DNA of 64,000 nt from the NCBI RefSeq assembly GCF_001720485.1, contig NZ_CP017114.1, positions 2,604,001-2,668,000 of the forward strand, written 5' to 3'. The notes beneath the pieces were generated by a model. It ran no database searches. It saw only the letters and a program-made list of their open reading frames with translations, and was not told the origin of the DNA. Made by a program: the position numbers and the translations under genes. The stretch's first letter is position 1. Each line of letters starts with the position of its first letter. Shown here in pieces: positions 45,739-56,713 of the stretch. Origin of the DNA: Cobetia marina. GTDB lineage: Bacteria > Pseudomonadota > Gammaproteobacteria > Pseudomonadales > Halomonadaceae.

Positions 45739-47007
45739 ATGCAACGCAAGACACTGATCGCCTCAAGCGTCGCCCTGCTGGGAGTGGCCACCACCGCCCC
45801 CGCCATGGCCGCGGACCTGACCATCTCCTGCGGCGCGGTCGGGGCCGAGCTGGAACTCTGTGAACAGGGCGTCGCGGCCTGGGAGGAAAAGACCGGCCAT
45901 GACGTCGACATCGTTTCCACGCCCAATTCCTCGACGGAACGCCTCTCGCTCTACCAGCAGATTCTGTCGGCCCAGTCCGGGGATATCGACGTCCTGCAGA
46001 TCGATGTGGTCTGGCCGGGGCTGCTCGCCAATCACCTGCTTGATCTGCACCAGACGCTCGGCGAAAAGGCGGCGCAGGGCCACTTCGCGACCATCGTCGA
46101 CAACAACACGGTGGATGGCCGCCTGGTGGCCATGCCCTGGTTCACGGATGCCGGGGTGCTCTACTACCGCAAGGACCTGCTAGAGAAGTACGGGTTCGCA
46201 CCTCCCGAGACATGGCAGGAATTGACAGAGACCGCCACGCAGATCCAGGCGAAGGAGCGTGAGGCCGGCAGCGAGAAGATGTGGGGGTACGTCTTCCAGG
46301 GACGTGCCTATGAGGGCCTGACCTGCAACGCCCTGGAGTGGGTCGCCAGCAATGACGGCGGCGCCATTGTCGATGCCGATGGCGAGATCACCATCGACAA
46401 CCCCAACACGGCCTCGGCACTCGACCTGGCCGCCAGCTGGATCGGCGAGATCACCCCGCAGGGCGCACTCAATTATTCCGAGGAAGAAGCCCGCGGCATC
46501 TTCCAGTCCGGCAACGCCGTCTTCATGCGCAACTGGCCCTACGCCTGGTCGCTGACCCAGAGCGATGACAGCAAGGTGGCCGGCAAGGTCGGGGTGGTCA
46601 AGCTGCCCCATGGCGCCGAGGGCGAGAGTGCCGCGGCGCTGGGCGGCTGGAACCTGGCGGTCTCGAAGTACAGCGAGAATCCCGAGCTCGCCTCTCAGCT
46701 GGTGGCCTTCCTCACCGGTGAACCCGAGCAGAAACGCCGAGCCATCCAGGCCGCCTACAACCCGACCCTCACAGCGCTGTATCAGGACGAGGAGGTGCTC
46801 ACCGCCGTGCCCTTCTTCGGCACGCTCTACGACACCTTCACCAATGCCGTGGCCCGTCCGTCAGCCGTCACCGGAGACAACTACGGCCAGGTGAGCAATG
46901 CCTTCTTCAACGCGACCCATAGCGTGCTGAGCGGCGAGCAGAGCGGTGCCCAGGCGGTTGCCCAGCTCAAGAGCGAACTGTCACGCATCAAACGTCGTCG
47001 CTGGTAA
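45739..47007 (+). CDS. aglE: Alpha-glucoside-binding protein of the ABC importer
   Basis: 422 residues, family 1 solute-binding protein (MalE/AglE type). A clear Sec signal (LIASSVALLGVATTAPAMA, then AD). The mature N-terminus LTISCGAVGAELELCEQG has two Cys that could form a disulfide. Other landmarks: WPGLLANHLLDL, GRLVAMPWFTDAGVLYYRKD, YEGLTCNALEWVAS, GGWNLAVSKYSE. It binds maltose/sucrose/trehalose-like glucosides in the periplasm. Gene order binding protein, two permeases, glucosidase, ATPase equals aglEFGAK of Sinorhizobium. A paralogue is encoded at 55276. Confidence 0.9.
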   Translation: MQRKTLIASSVALLGVATTAPAMAADLTISCGAVGAELELCEQGVAAWEEKTGHDVDIVSTPNSSTERLSLYQQILSAQSGDIDVLQIDVVWPGLLANHLLDLHQTLGEKAAQGHFATIVDNNTVDGRLVAMPWFTDAGVLYYRKDLLEKYGFAPPETWQELTETATQIQAKEREAGSEKMWGYVFQGRAYEGLTCNALEWVASNDGGAIVDADGEITIDNPNTASALDLAASWIGEITPQGALNYSEEEARGIFQSGNAVFMRNWPYAWSLTQSDDSKVAGKVGVVKLPHGAEGESAAALGGWNLAVSKYSENPELASQLVAFLTGEPEQKRRAIQAAYNPTLTALYQDEEVLTAVPFFGTLYDTFTNAVARPSAVTGDNYGQVSNAFFNATHSVLSGEQSGAQAVAQLKSELSRIKRRRW

Positions 47008-47022
47008 CCCGGGAGGTTTCGC

Positions 47023-47997
47023 ATGACAACCACGCTCAATGAGTCAGTGCCGACGGGCTCGCCCTCGGCCAGGACTCGCAAACGCGGCACCAAGGTCAGA
47101 CGCCAGCGGGTACGCGCGGCCTGGACCTATCTCGCCCCGATGCTGGTCGCACTGGCGCTGGTGGCCGGCTGGCCCCTGCTGAGAACCTTCTATCTCAGCC
47201 TGACCGATGCCTCGCTCTCGGACACGACCGGTGCCGCCTTCATCGGCTTCGAGAACTATCTCGTGAAGGACGACGGCGTCTGGTACGGCCTGCTGGCTGA
47301 CCCGGTGTGGTGGAACTCCGTCTGGAACACCGTCTATTTCAGCGTCATCTCGGTATCGCTGGAAGTCGTCTTCGGCATCATCGTGGCGCTGCTCCTGAAT
47401 GCCGAATTCAAGGGACGCATGCTGGTCCGGGCCGCGGTACTGATTCCCTGGGCCATCCCGACCATCGTCTCCGCCAAGATGTGGGCCTGGATGCTCAATG
47501 ACCAGTTCGGAATCATCAACCACATGTTGATGGGGCTGGGGCTGATCGATGCGCCCCTGGCCTGGACAGCGGATGCCGATCTGTCGATGTGGGCCGTGAT
47601 CATGGTCGATGTCTGGAAGACCATCCCCTTCGTGGCACTGCTGGTACTCGCCGCGCTGCAGATGCTGCCCAGGGACTGCTATGAAGCCGCCGAGGTCGAT
47701 GGCATCCACCCGGTGAAGGTGTTCTTCCGTGTCACCCTGCCATTGATCACCCCGGCTCTACTGGTCGCCGTGATCTTCCGTCTTCTCGATGCACTGCGCG
47801 TCTTCGACGTCATCTATGTGCTGACCTCCAACTCGTCGAGCACCATGACCATGTCCATCTACGCCCGCCAGCAACTGGTGGAGTTCCAGGACGTGGGCTA
47901 CGGCAGTGCCGCCTCCACGATGCTGTTCCTGATCATCGCGCTGGCCGTCGTGGTCTACCTCTACCTTGGCCGCCGCCAACTGGGAGTGGAGAAATGA
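47023..47997 (+). CDS. aglF: Alpha-glucoside ABC permease 1 (MalF-type)
   Basis: 324 residues, six spans, GGGAGG ribosome site. N-terminal cytoplasmic tail rich in Arg/Lys, then YLAPMLVALALVAGWPLLRT. The coupling EAA loop is EAAEVDGIHPVKVFFRVTLP in the cytoplasmic turn before the last spans. Together with the next protein it forms the inner-membrane channel. Its stop overlaps the aglG start by four bases. Confidence 0.92.
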   Translation: MTTTLNESVPTGSPSARTRKRGTKVRRQRVRAAWTYLAPMLVALALVAGWPLLRTFYLSLTDASLSDTTGAAFIGFENYLVKDDGVWYGLLADPVWWNSVWNTVYFSVISVSLEVVFGIIVALLLNAEFKGRMLVRAAVLIPWAIPTIVSAKMWAWMLNDQFGIINHMLMGLGLIDAPLAWTADADLSMWAVIMVDVWKTIPFVALLVLAALQMLPRDCYEAAEVDGIHPVKVFFRVTLPLITPALLVAVIFRLLDALRVFDVIYVLTSNSSSTMTMSIYARQQLVEFQDVGYGSAASTMLFLIIALAVVVYLYLGRRQLGVEK

Positions 47998-48851
47998 ATC
48001 AGACTCCGATGAACCGCTACCAGCTGACCCGACTCGCCAAGCATGTCGGCAAATGGGCCTTGATCGCCATCATCATCGTCTACGCCGTGTTCCCCTTCTA
48101 TTACGCGGTGATCACCTCACTGAAACCGTCCAGTGAGCTGTTCGAGGTCAACTACTGGCTGACCTCGCTGGACTTCAGCAACTATGCCCAGATCTTTGCG
48201 CAGAAGAGCTTCCTGCAGGCGATCGGCAACTCGATCCTGATCGCCTTGAGCGTCGTGTTGATCGCGCTGCTGCTGGGCATCACCGCCTCCTATGCGCTGG
48301 GACGCGTGCGCTTTCGCGGCCGCTCCACCGTGATGCTGATCATCCTCGGGGTCTCGATGTTCCCTCAGGTCGCAGTGCTCTCCGGGCTCTTCGAGGTGAT
48401 TCGCAGCCTGAATCTCTACAACAACCCCGGTGGCCTGATTCTCAGTTACACCATCTTCACGCTGCCCTTCACCGTCTGGGTACTGACGACCTTCATGCGT
48501 CAGCTGCCCATGGAACTGGAAGAGGCCGCGATCATGGACGGCGCCACGCCGTGGGAGACCATCACCAAGGTCTTCCTGCCCCTGATGTGGCCGGCCATGG
48601 CCACCACCGGGTTGCTCGCCTTCATCGCGGCCTGGAACGAGTTCCTGTTCGCCTTGACCTTCACGCTGACCGACAGCGAACGCACCGTGCCGGTCGCCAT
48701 CGCCCTGATCTCCGGCGGCAGCCAGCATGAGCTCCCCTGGGGCCCGATCATGGCCGCCTCCGTCACCGTCACCATACCGCTGGTCATCCTGGTGATGATC
48801 TTCCAGCGCCGCATCGTCTCCGGCCTGACCGCCGGCGCCGTCAAAGGATAA
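47994..48851 (+). CDS. aglG: Alpha-glucoside ABC permease 2 (MalG-type)
   Basis: 285 residues, six spans. EAA loop EEAAIMDGATPWETITKVFL; also FPFYYAVITSLKPSSELF after span 1 and AFIAAWNEFLFALTFT near the end, typical of MalG/AglG proteins. ATGA overlap with aglF. The glucosidase gene starts five bases after its stop. Confidence 0.92.
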   Translation: MNQTPMNRYQLTRLAKHVGKWALIAIIIVYAVFPFYYAVITSLKPSSELFEVNYWLTSLDFSNYAQIFAQKSFLQAIGNSILIALSVVLIALLLGITASYALGRVRFRGRSTVMLIILGVSMFPQVAVLSGLFEVIRSLNLYNNPGGLILSYTIFTLPFTVWVLTTFMRQLPMELEEAAIMDGATPWETITKVFLPLMWPAMATTGLLAFIAAWNEFLFALTFTLTDSERTVPVAIALISGGSQHELPWGPIMAASVTVTIPLVILVMIFQRRIVSGLTAGAVKG

Positions 48852-48856
48852 TCGTC

Positions 48857-50518
<1,662 letters not shown>

Positions 50519-50530
50519 CCTTCTTTCGAA

Positions 50531-50551
50531 AGCCGGTGCCGAGCACCGGCT
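50531..50551 (+). other. Intercistronic hairpin before aglK
   Basis: AGCCGGTGC-CGA-GCACCGGCT, a perfect 9-bp stem, immediately before the aglK ribosome site. No T run. Confidence 0.6.
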
Positions 50552-50563
50552 GGGAGTCGCAAG

Positions 50564-51670
50564 ATGACAAGCGTAACCCTCTCCAAGATCAACAAGACCT
50601 TCGGCAGCACGCACATCATCAAGGATCTGGATCTCAAGATCGGCAGCGGCGAATTCGTGGTCTTCGTCGGGCCGTCAGGCTGTGGCAAGTCGACCCTGTT
50701 GCGCCTGATCGCCGGACTGGAATCGATCACCGACGGTGAGATGCATATCGCCGGCGATCTGGTCAATGACCTTCCCCCGCGTGAGCGTGGCGTGGGCATG
50801 GTCTTCCAGTCCTATGCCCTCTACCCGCACATGACGGTGTACGAGAACATGGCCTTCGGCCTCAAGCTTGCCAAGACCGACAAGGAAAGCGTCGAACAAC
50901 GCGTGATGGAAACGGCGCGCATCCTTCAGCTCGAGGAGTTGCTGCACCGCAAACCCAAGGCGCTTTCCGGCGGCCAGCGACAGCGCGTTGCCATGGGGCG
51001 CGCCATGGCGCGTGAGCCGAAGATCCTGTTGTTCGATGAGCCGCTCTCCAACCTGGATGCCTCGCTGCGAGTCCAGATGCGCAATGAGATCGCCCGCCTG
51101 CACCACCGCCTGGGCTCCACCATGGTCTACGTCACCCACGACCAGGTCGAAGCCATGACCCTGGCCGACAAGATCGTGGTACTGCGTGATGGGCGCATCG
51201 AACAGGTCGGTAGCCCCCAGACGCTCTATCAGGCCCCGGCGACCCGCTTCGTGGCCGGCTTCATCGGCTCCCCGACCATGAACTTCCTGCCGGCAGAGCT
51301 GGTGCGGAGCGAGGGCAATGGCTGTCGCATCACGACAGCCGGGATCGGCGAGCTGGAGCTGCCTCGCGACGCCGGCGACGAACGCACCGGCAGCCGTCTG
51401 ACGCTGGGGATTCGTCCCGAACACCTCTGCCTGGAAGAGGCCTGCGGCGACAACGCCTTCGAGATCGTCAACGTCGAGTACCTGGGCAACGAAGTCTACG
51501 TCTATCTCGACCCGAAAGACGGCGTCAGCCTGCTGATCCACCGCAGCGAAGCTCCCAGTCAGTGGAAGATCGGCCAGCGCGTCGCACTGGTGCCGGACCT
51601 GGAGCACGTGCATCTGTTCGACAATCAGGATCGCGCGCTGAGCCTGACCCGGCAACGCCAGGCAGCCTGA
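50564..51670 (+). CDS. aglK: Alpha-glucoside ABC ATPase (MalK/UgpC/MsmX family)
   Basis: 368 residues. Walker A GPSGCGKST at 36-44, signature LSGGQRQRVAMGRAM near 135, Walker B ILLFDEPLSNLD near 155-166, the switch His in YVTHDQVEAM, and a C-terminal OB/TOBE regulatory domain from about 235 (GFIGSPTMNFLPAE, LGIRPEHLCLEE). It energises AglFG and, given its position, probably serves both binding proteins in this cluster. A terminator follows. Confidence 0.93.
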   Translation: MTSVTLSKINKTFGSTHIIKDLDLKIGSGEFVVFVGPSGCGKSTLLRLIAGLESITDGEMHIAGDLVNDLPPRERGVGMVFQSYALYPHMTVYENMAFGLKLAKTDKESVEQRVMETARILQLEELLHRKPKALSGGQRQRVAMGRAMAREPKILLFDEPLSNLDASLRVQMRNEIARLHHRLGSTMVYVTHDQVEAMTLADKIVVLRDGRIEQVGSPQTLYQAPATRFVAGFIGSPTMNFLPAELVRSEGNGCRITTAGIGELELPRDAGDERTGSRLTLGIRPEHLCLEEACGDNAFEIVNVEYLGNEVYVYLDPKDGVSLLIHRSEAPSQWKIGQRVALVPDLEHVHLFDNQDRALSLTRQRQAA

Positions 51671-51677
51671 CGTTCAG

Positions 51678-51699
51678 GCCCTGTTCTGCAGGGCTTTTT
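51678..51699 (+). terminator. Rho-independent terminator after aglK
   Basis: GCCCTG-TTCTG-CAGGGC followed by five T, seven bases after the aglK stop. Confidence 0.8.
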
Positions 51700-51786
51700 C
51701 TCGAGGGCCTGGCAGCCAGGACTGAGTATCCAGCGCCTGCTCACGGCGCCTCAGGCCAACCGCTTCATTCTCCGCAAGGACCGCAC

Positions 51787-51810
51787 GGGCGGGAGCCATG
51801 GCTCCCGCCC
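51787..51810 (+). repeat. 24-bp perfect palindrome directly before a ribosome site
   Basis: The sequence reads the same on both strands for 24 bases, with centre GGAGCCATGGCTCC. The AGGAGA ribosome site of the next GH13 gene starts right after it. In RNA it can fold into a strong hairpin. Confidence 0.75.
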
Positions 51811-51821
51811 AGGAGACTCGC

Positions 51822-53471
51822 ATGTCCACGATTCGAGACACCCAGGTGTCAGCCCACGACTGGTGGCGCGGCGCCGTCATCTATCAGATCTACCCGCGCA
51901 GCTTTCAGGACAGCAATGGCGATGGCATCGGTGATCTGCCGGGCATCCTCGAGCGCCTGGATTACATCGCCTCGCTGAATGTCGATGCGATCTGGCTATC
52001 TCCCTTCTTTACCTCCCCCATGAAGGACTTCGGCTATGACATAAGCGACTATCGCGATGTCGACCCGATGTTCGGCACCCTGGAGGACGTCGACCGTCTG
52101 GTCGAGGCAGCGCATGCGCGCGGCCTGAAAGTCATCATCGACCAGGTACTCTCACACACCTCCGACGCCCACCCGTGGTTCGAGGAAAGCCGCCAGAGCC
52201 GCGATAACCCTCGCGCCGACTGGTATGTCTGGGCAGACCCCAGGCCCGATGGCGCGCCGCCCACCAACTGGCAATCGGTCTTCGGGGGTTCCGCCTGGCA
52301 ATGGGACACTCGCCGCTGCCAGTACTACCTGCACAACTTCCTGACCGAGCAACCGGATCTCAACTTCCACCACCCTGAGGTCGTGACGGCCATTGTTGAA
52401 GAAGTGCGCTTCTGGCTGGAGCGGGGGGTGGATGGTTTCCGACTGGATGCCATCAATTTCTGCACACATGGTGAGCTGAAGGATAACCCGCCACGACGTG
52501 AGATCGTCGAAGGCTTCATTGGCGTGCGTCCGGACAACCCCTACGGCTATCAGCAACATCTCCATGACAAGACCCAGCCGGAGAATCTCGCCGTTCTCGA
52601 ACGGTTACGACGTCTGCTCGATGAATACCCCGGCACCACCAGCGTCGGCGAGATCGGCGACGATGACTCCTTGCGCGTGATGGCCGAGTACACCCAGGGC
52701 GACCAGCGGCTGCACATGGCCTATTCCTTCGATCTGCTGACCGAGAACGCCTCGCCTGAGCATCTCCAGGCCACCGTACGCTCGATGGAAGCGCAGATCG
52801 GGGACGGCTGGCCGTGCTGGGCACTGGGAAACCACGACGTCACACGCCTGGCAACGCGCTGGGACGCCGATGCCTCCCCGGCGCGCCTGCGCCTCTATCT
52901 CGCCTTTCTGCTGACCCAGCGCGGCAGCGTCTGTCTGTATCAGGGCGAAGAACTGGGGTTGAGTGAGGCCCAGCTGCGTCATGACCAGCTGGTGGACCCC
53001 GCCGGCATCACCTTCTGGCCACGCTACAAGGGGCGCGATGGCTGTCGGACCCCCATGCCGTGGCAGGCCGGTGAGTCACATGCTGGCTTCTCTCGCGTAT
53101 CCCCCTGGTTGCCGGTCCCCGACGCCCATCATGCCTTGGCCGTCGACCATCAGGACAACGATCCGGCATCGCTGTTGAATGCCAGCCGAGACCTGCTTGC
53201 CTTCCGCCGCCGACACCCCGCCCTGATCCGAGGGGATATCCACTACCACTCGCTGCATGAAGAAGTCATCTGCTTCACGCGTCACTCAGGCGGCGAGTCG
53301 TTGCTGATCGCGCTCAACTTCTCTGCTCAGGCCCTGACTCTGGAGACCGCCTGGCGAGCGGAAGCCCTCGAGGATGCCCCCGGCATGATCAATGGTCACT
53401 GGCAGGCCGGCCGCCTGATGCTGCCGCCCCACGGCATTGCCATTGCGCGCTGTGTTGGCGAGGCGCACTGA
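51822..53471 (+). CDS. GH13 alpha-glucosidase, second paralogue
   Basis: 549 residues from ATG 51822 (AGGAGA six bases upstream). Starts with the same WWRGAVIYQIYPRSF segment as aglA. Triad Asp209 (GFRLDAINF), Glu277 (SVGEIGD), Asp339 (GNHD). Ala210 replaces the Thr of aglA, and the loop after the nucleophile (FCTHGELKDNPP) differs from the other three (FYFHD or YYFHD). It probably prefers another alpha-glucoside. Cytoplasmic. Separated from aglK by a terminator and the palindrome at 51787. Confidence 0.92.
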   Translation: MSTIRDTQVSAHDWWRGAVIYQIYPRSFQDSNGDGIGDLPGILERLDYIASLNVDAIWLSPFFTSPMKDFGYDISDYRDVDPMFGTLEDVDRLVEAAHARGLKVIIDQVLSHTSDAHPWFEESRQSRDNPRADWYVWADPRPDGAPPTNWQSVFGGSAWQWDTRRCQYYLHNFLTEQPDLNFHHPEVVTAIVEEVRFWLERGVDGFRLDAINFCTHGELKDNPPRREIVEGFIGVRPDNPYGYQQHLHDKTQPENLAVLERLRRLLDEYPGTTSVGEIGDDDSLRVMAEYTQGDQRLHMAYSFDLLTENASPEHLQATVRSMEAQIGDGWPCWALGNHDVTRLATRWDADASPARLRLYLAFLLTQRGSVCLYQGEELGLSEAQLRHDQLVDPAGITFWPRYKGRDGCRTPMPWQAGESHAGFSRVSPWLPVPDAHHALAVDHQDNDPASLLNASRDLLAFRRRHPALIRGDIHYHSLHEEVICFTRHSGGESLLIALNFSAQALTLETAWRAEALEDAPGMINGHWQAGRLMLPPHGIAIARCVGEAH

Positions 53472-53512
53472 ATCTCCCTCTTGCCGATCACACGACTCAC
53501 ACGGAGGTCACG

Positions 53513-55183
53513 ATGACCCTGTCTCAACTCGATCCTAGCGCACGTCTCGACTGGTGGCGTGGTGCCACGATCTATCAGATCTATCCCCGCAGTTTCATGG
53601 ATGCCAACGGCGACGGCATCGGCGATCTGGCCGGCATCATCGAGCGCCTGCCCCATGTGGCCAGTCTCGGCGTGGATGCCATCTGGCTGTCGCCCTTCTT
53701 TACCTCGCCGATGAAGGATTTCGGCTATGACGTCGCGGACTATCGGGATGTCGACCCGATGTTCGGCCACCTGGACGATTTCAAGCGGCTGGTCTCGCAA
53801 GCCCATCAGCTGGGAGTGCGCGTGATCATCGACCAGGTGCTGTCTCACAGCTCCGATCAACACGTCTGGTTCCATCAAAGCCGCAAGGACCGTCACAACG
53901 CCAAGGCCGACTGGTATGTCTGGGCTGACCCGCTCCCCGATGGCAACCCGCCCAACAACTGGATGGCGGCCTTCAGCGGTCGCGCCTGGACCTTCGATGC
54001 CAAGCGCCGCCAGTACTATCTGCACAACTTCCTGGCCAGTCAGCCGGATCTGAATTTCCATCATCCCGAGGTGCGCCAGGCGCAGCTGGACAACCTGCGT
54101 TTCTGGCTGGATCTGGGGGTGGATGGCTTCCGGTTCGACGTCGTCAATTACTACTTCCATGACCGCGCCTTGACCGACAATCCCGCAATGCCACGCGAAG
54201 GCGTCAACCCGGGCAACCCGCAGAGCTACCAGCGGATGCTGCACAATATCGAGCAACCCGAGAATCTGGCGTATCTGGAGCGCATCCGTAACCTGCTCAA
54301 TGAGTACCCGGGCACCACCAGTGTCGGCGAGATCGCCGGCAATGACCCTCTCCCGACCATGGCCGCCTATACCGCCGGCCAACGCCGCCTGCACATGGCC
54401 TACACCTTTGACCTGCTCAACAGTGATGGCAATGCCCGCGCGCTGTACGACGTGCTGACGCGCTTTGCCGAGCAAGGGGAAGACACCTGGCCTTGCTGGG
54501 CGCTGTCCAATCATGACGTGGAACGCAGTGCGACCAGCTGGGGAGAGTCGCGTGCCCTGCTCGCCCTGACGGTGCTGTGTTCGCTGCGTGGCAGCCTGTG
54601 CCTGTATCAAGGCGAGGAACTTGGCCTCCCCGAGGCGGAGCTGGCCTTCGAGGATCTGCAGGACCCCTTCGGCATCAACCTGTGGCCCGAGATCAAGGGC
54701 CGCGATGGCTGCCGCACGCCGATGGTCTGGGATGACAGCCCGGACGGTGGGTTCAGTCGTCGCGCGACGAAGTCCGGAGTCGAGGCTGAGGCCACCCCCT
54801 GGCTACCGGTCTCCCCACGACAGTTGCCATTGTCGGTGGCGCAGCAGGAAAGGCGTGATGACAGCTTCCTGTCACGAGCGCGTCGCCTGCTGCGCTATCG
54901 CGGTACGAGCCAGGTGCTGCGCGAGGGCGATCAGACCCTGATTGCGCCCGAGCGGCTGCCTGACGACGTCTTCGCCAGCGTGCGTCAGCAAGGCGCGCAA
55001 CGCCTGCTGTGTCTGGCTCACCTCGGGGCAGGCGACACGCCGAGCGTGATCGACCCGAGCCAACTCGCGCCAGACATCACCACCTGGACCGCCATCGAGA
55101 TCGCCGGTGTCACGGCGACACACACCTCTCACCACCCCCTGTCGCTGATGCCAGGCAGCGCCATGTGGCTCGCCCTCAACTGA
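53513..55183 (+). CDS. GH13 alpha-glucosidase, third paralogue (Val next to the nucleophile)
   Basis: 556 residues, GGAGG before the ATG. Triad Asp209 (GFRFDVVNY), Glu273 (SVGEIAG), Asp335 (SNHD). Val210 beside the nucleophile is the state found in oligo-1,6-glucosidases/isomaltases, against Thr in maltases, so this one may cleave alpha-1,6 bonds. Tail is longer than aglA with GVTATHTSHHPLS. Forty-one bases after the second paralogue's stop, hence the same operon. Confidence 0.92.
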   Translation: MTLSQLDPSARLDWWRGATIYQIYPRSFMDANGDGIGDLAGIIERLPHVASLGVDAIWLSPFFTSPMKDFGYDVADYRDVDPMFGHLDDFKRLVSQAHQLGVRVIIDQVLSHSSDQHVWFHQSRKDRHNAKADWYVWADPLPDGNPPNNWMAAFSGRAWTFDAKRRQYYLHNFLASQPDLNFHHPEVRQAQLDNLRFWLDLGVDGFRFDVVNYYFHDRALTDNPAMPREGVNPGNPQSYQRMLHNIEQPENLAYLERIRNLLNEYPGTTSVGEIAGNDPLPTMAAYTAGQRRLHMAYTFDLLNSDGNARALYDVLTRFAEQGEDTWPCWALSNHDVERSATSWGESRALLALTVLCSLRGSLCLYQGEELGLPEAELAFEDLQDPFGINLWPEIKGRDGCRTPMVWDDSPDGGFSRRATKSGVEAEATPWLPVSPRQLPLSVAQQERRDDSFLSRARRLLRYRGTSQVLREGDQTLIAPERLPDDVFASVRQQGAQRLLCLAHLGAGDTPSVIDPSQLAPDITTWTAIEIAGVTATHTSHHPLSLMPGSAMWLALN

Positions 55184-55275
55184 CGCCTGGCGGATTCGAT
55201 GATTCACGGGATGCTCGTCGGATGACGGTCATCCCGGACGCCGCAACAACAATCACAATAATGGAGTCGCACGCC

Positions 55276-56580
55276 ATGCCTTCTGTTATCAGCACCCCAC
55301 GCCACCGGATGCTCACGACCCTCAAGGGTAGCGCCGGTGCCCTGCTGTTGAGCGGGGCCTCATTGACGGCACCACTCGCACTGGCCACCGAGGTCACGAT
55401 TGCCTGTGGCCCCGGTGGAGATTCCGACATGTGCCCGGAACTCGCCCAGCAATGGGCCGAGCAGTCCGGCAATCGCGTCAATGTGATCTCCACTCCCAAC
55501 GACACCACCGAGAAGCTCTCGCTGTATCAGCAGCTGCTCAGCAGCGGCTCCAGCGACATCGATGTGCTGATCGTCGACATGGCGTGGCCGGGGCTGCTGG
55601 ACGATCACCTGGTCGACCTTTCCCGCTACCTGCCCGACGACGCCACCGAGGGCTTCTTCCCCGCGCTGATCGACAACGGCACCGTGGAGGGCCGTCTGGT
55701 AGCCATGCCCTGGTACACCGACGCAGGCGTGCTCTATTACCGCAAGGACCTGCTGGAGAAATACGACCAGCAAGTGCCGGAGACCTGGCAGCAACTCACC
55801 GAGACGGCGCGCACGATCCAGGCGGCCGAACGCGACGCCGGCAATGCCGATTTCTGGGGATACAGCTTCCAGGGACGCGCCTATGAGGGGCTGACCTGCA
55901 ACGCACTCGAGTGGGTCGCGAGTCAGGGCGGCGGCACCCTGGTGGATGATGCCGGAGAGGTCACCATCGACAACTCGCACGCCGCGCAGGCACTCGATCT
56001 TGCCGCCTCCTGGATCGGCAGCATCGCCCCGGAAGGCGCGCTGAATCATACCGAGGAGGAGTCACGCGGGCTGTTCCAGTCGGGCAATGCGCTGTTCCTG
56101 CGCAACTGGCCCTATGTCTGGAAGCTCAGCCAGGCCGAGGGCAGTCCGGTGGCCGGCAAGGTCGGCATGGCGCCCCTCCCCCATGGCTCACAGGGCGAAT
56201 CCCGCGCGACCCTGGGCGGCTGGAATCTTGCAGTATCACGCTACTCGGAGCACCCGCAGGCCGCAGCGGAGCTGGTCGCCTATATCACCGCTGCCCCGCA
56301 GCAGAAGGCCCATGCCATGAAGATGGGACGCAACCCCACCATCGAACACCTCTATCAGGATGACGAGGTGCTGGCGAGCAATCCCTCGATGGGTGAGCTC
56401 TATGAAGCGCTCCGGACCGGCGTCGCGCGTCCAGCCTCGGTGACGGGTGACGCCTACGCTCGCGTCTCCAATGCCTTCTTCAACCGCACCCACCGTGTGC
56501 TTTCCGGCGAGGAGACGGGCACCCAGGCGGTGGAAGCGCTAGGCAAGGAGCTTGAGCGCATCGGCCGCCGGGGCTGGTAA
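55276..56580 (+). CDS. Second alpha-glucoside-type binding protein
   Basis: 434 residues from ATG 55276 (GGAG nine bases upstream). Signal peptide with AGALLLSGASLTAPLALA then TE. Closely parallels aglE: VTIACGPGGDSDMCPE with the same Cys pair, WPGLLDDHLVDL, GRLVAMPWYTDAGVLYYRKD, YEGLTCNALEWVAS, GGWNLAVSRYSE. Differences such as YTDAG for FTDAG and WPYVWKLSQ for WPYAWSLTQ may alter sugar choice. No permease follows, so it presumably docks on AglFGK. Confidence 0.9.
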   Translation: MPSVISTPRHRMLTTLKGSAGALLLSGASLTAPLALATEVTIACGPGGDSDMCPELAQQWAEQSGNRVNVISTPNDTTEKLSLYQQLLSSGSSDIDVLIVDMAWPGLLDDHLVDLSRYLPDDATEGFFPALIDNGTVEGRLVAMPWYTDAGVLYYRKDLLEKYDQQVPETWQQLTETARTIQAAERDAGNADFWGYSFQGRAYEGLTCNALEWVASQGGGTLVDDAGEVTIDNSHAAQALDLAASWIGSIAPEGALNHTEEESRGLFQSGNALFLRNWPYVWKLSQAEGSPVAGKVGMAPLPHGSQGESRATLGGWNLAVSRYSEHPQAAAELVAYITAAPQQKAHAMKMGRNPTIEHLYQDDEVLASNPSMGELYEALRTGVARPASVTGDAYARVSNAFFNRTHRVLSGEETGTQAVEALGKELERIGRRGW

Positions 56581-56630
56581 CACCACCGTCCCCCGCTCCG
56601 CCCAGACAACCCACTCTGACCGCACGCGGG

Positions 56631-56658
56631 AAGGCCTCTCTCATCCAGGCGAGGCCTT
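56631..56658 (+). other. Intercistronic hairpin before the fourth GH13 gene
   Basis: AAGGCCTC pairs with GAGGCCTT across a 12-base loop; only three T follow. It could be a weak terminator or an RNA-stabilising hairpin. Confidence 0.5.
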
Positions 56659-56713
56659 TCACGCCTGCCGGCTTCCCTGTGACTAGCGCCGCATCGACGA
56701 CAAGGAACGTGCA

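Noticed and set aside
53396..54610. 404-codon open frame on the minus strand opposite the third GH13 gene
   Set aside because: Similar shadows appear opposite the other GH13 genes, which shows they arise from codon bias in conserved enzymes.
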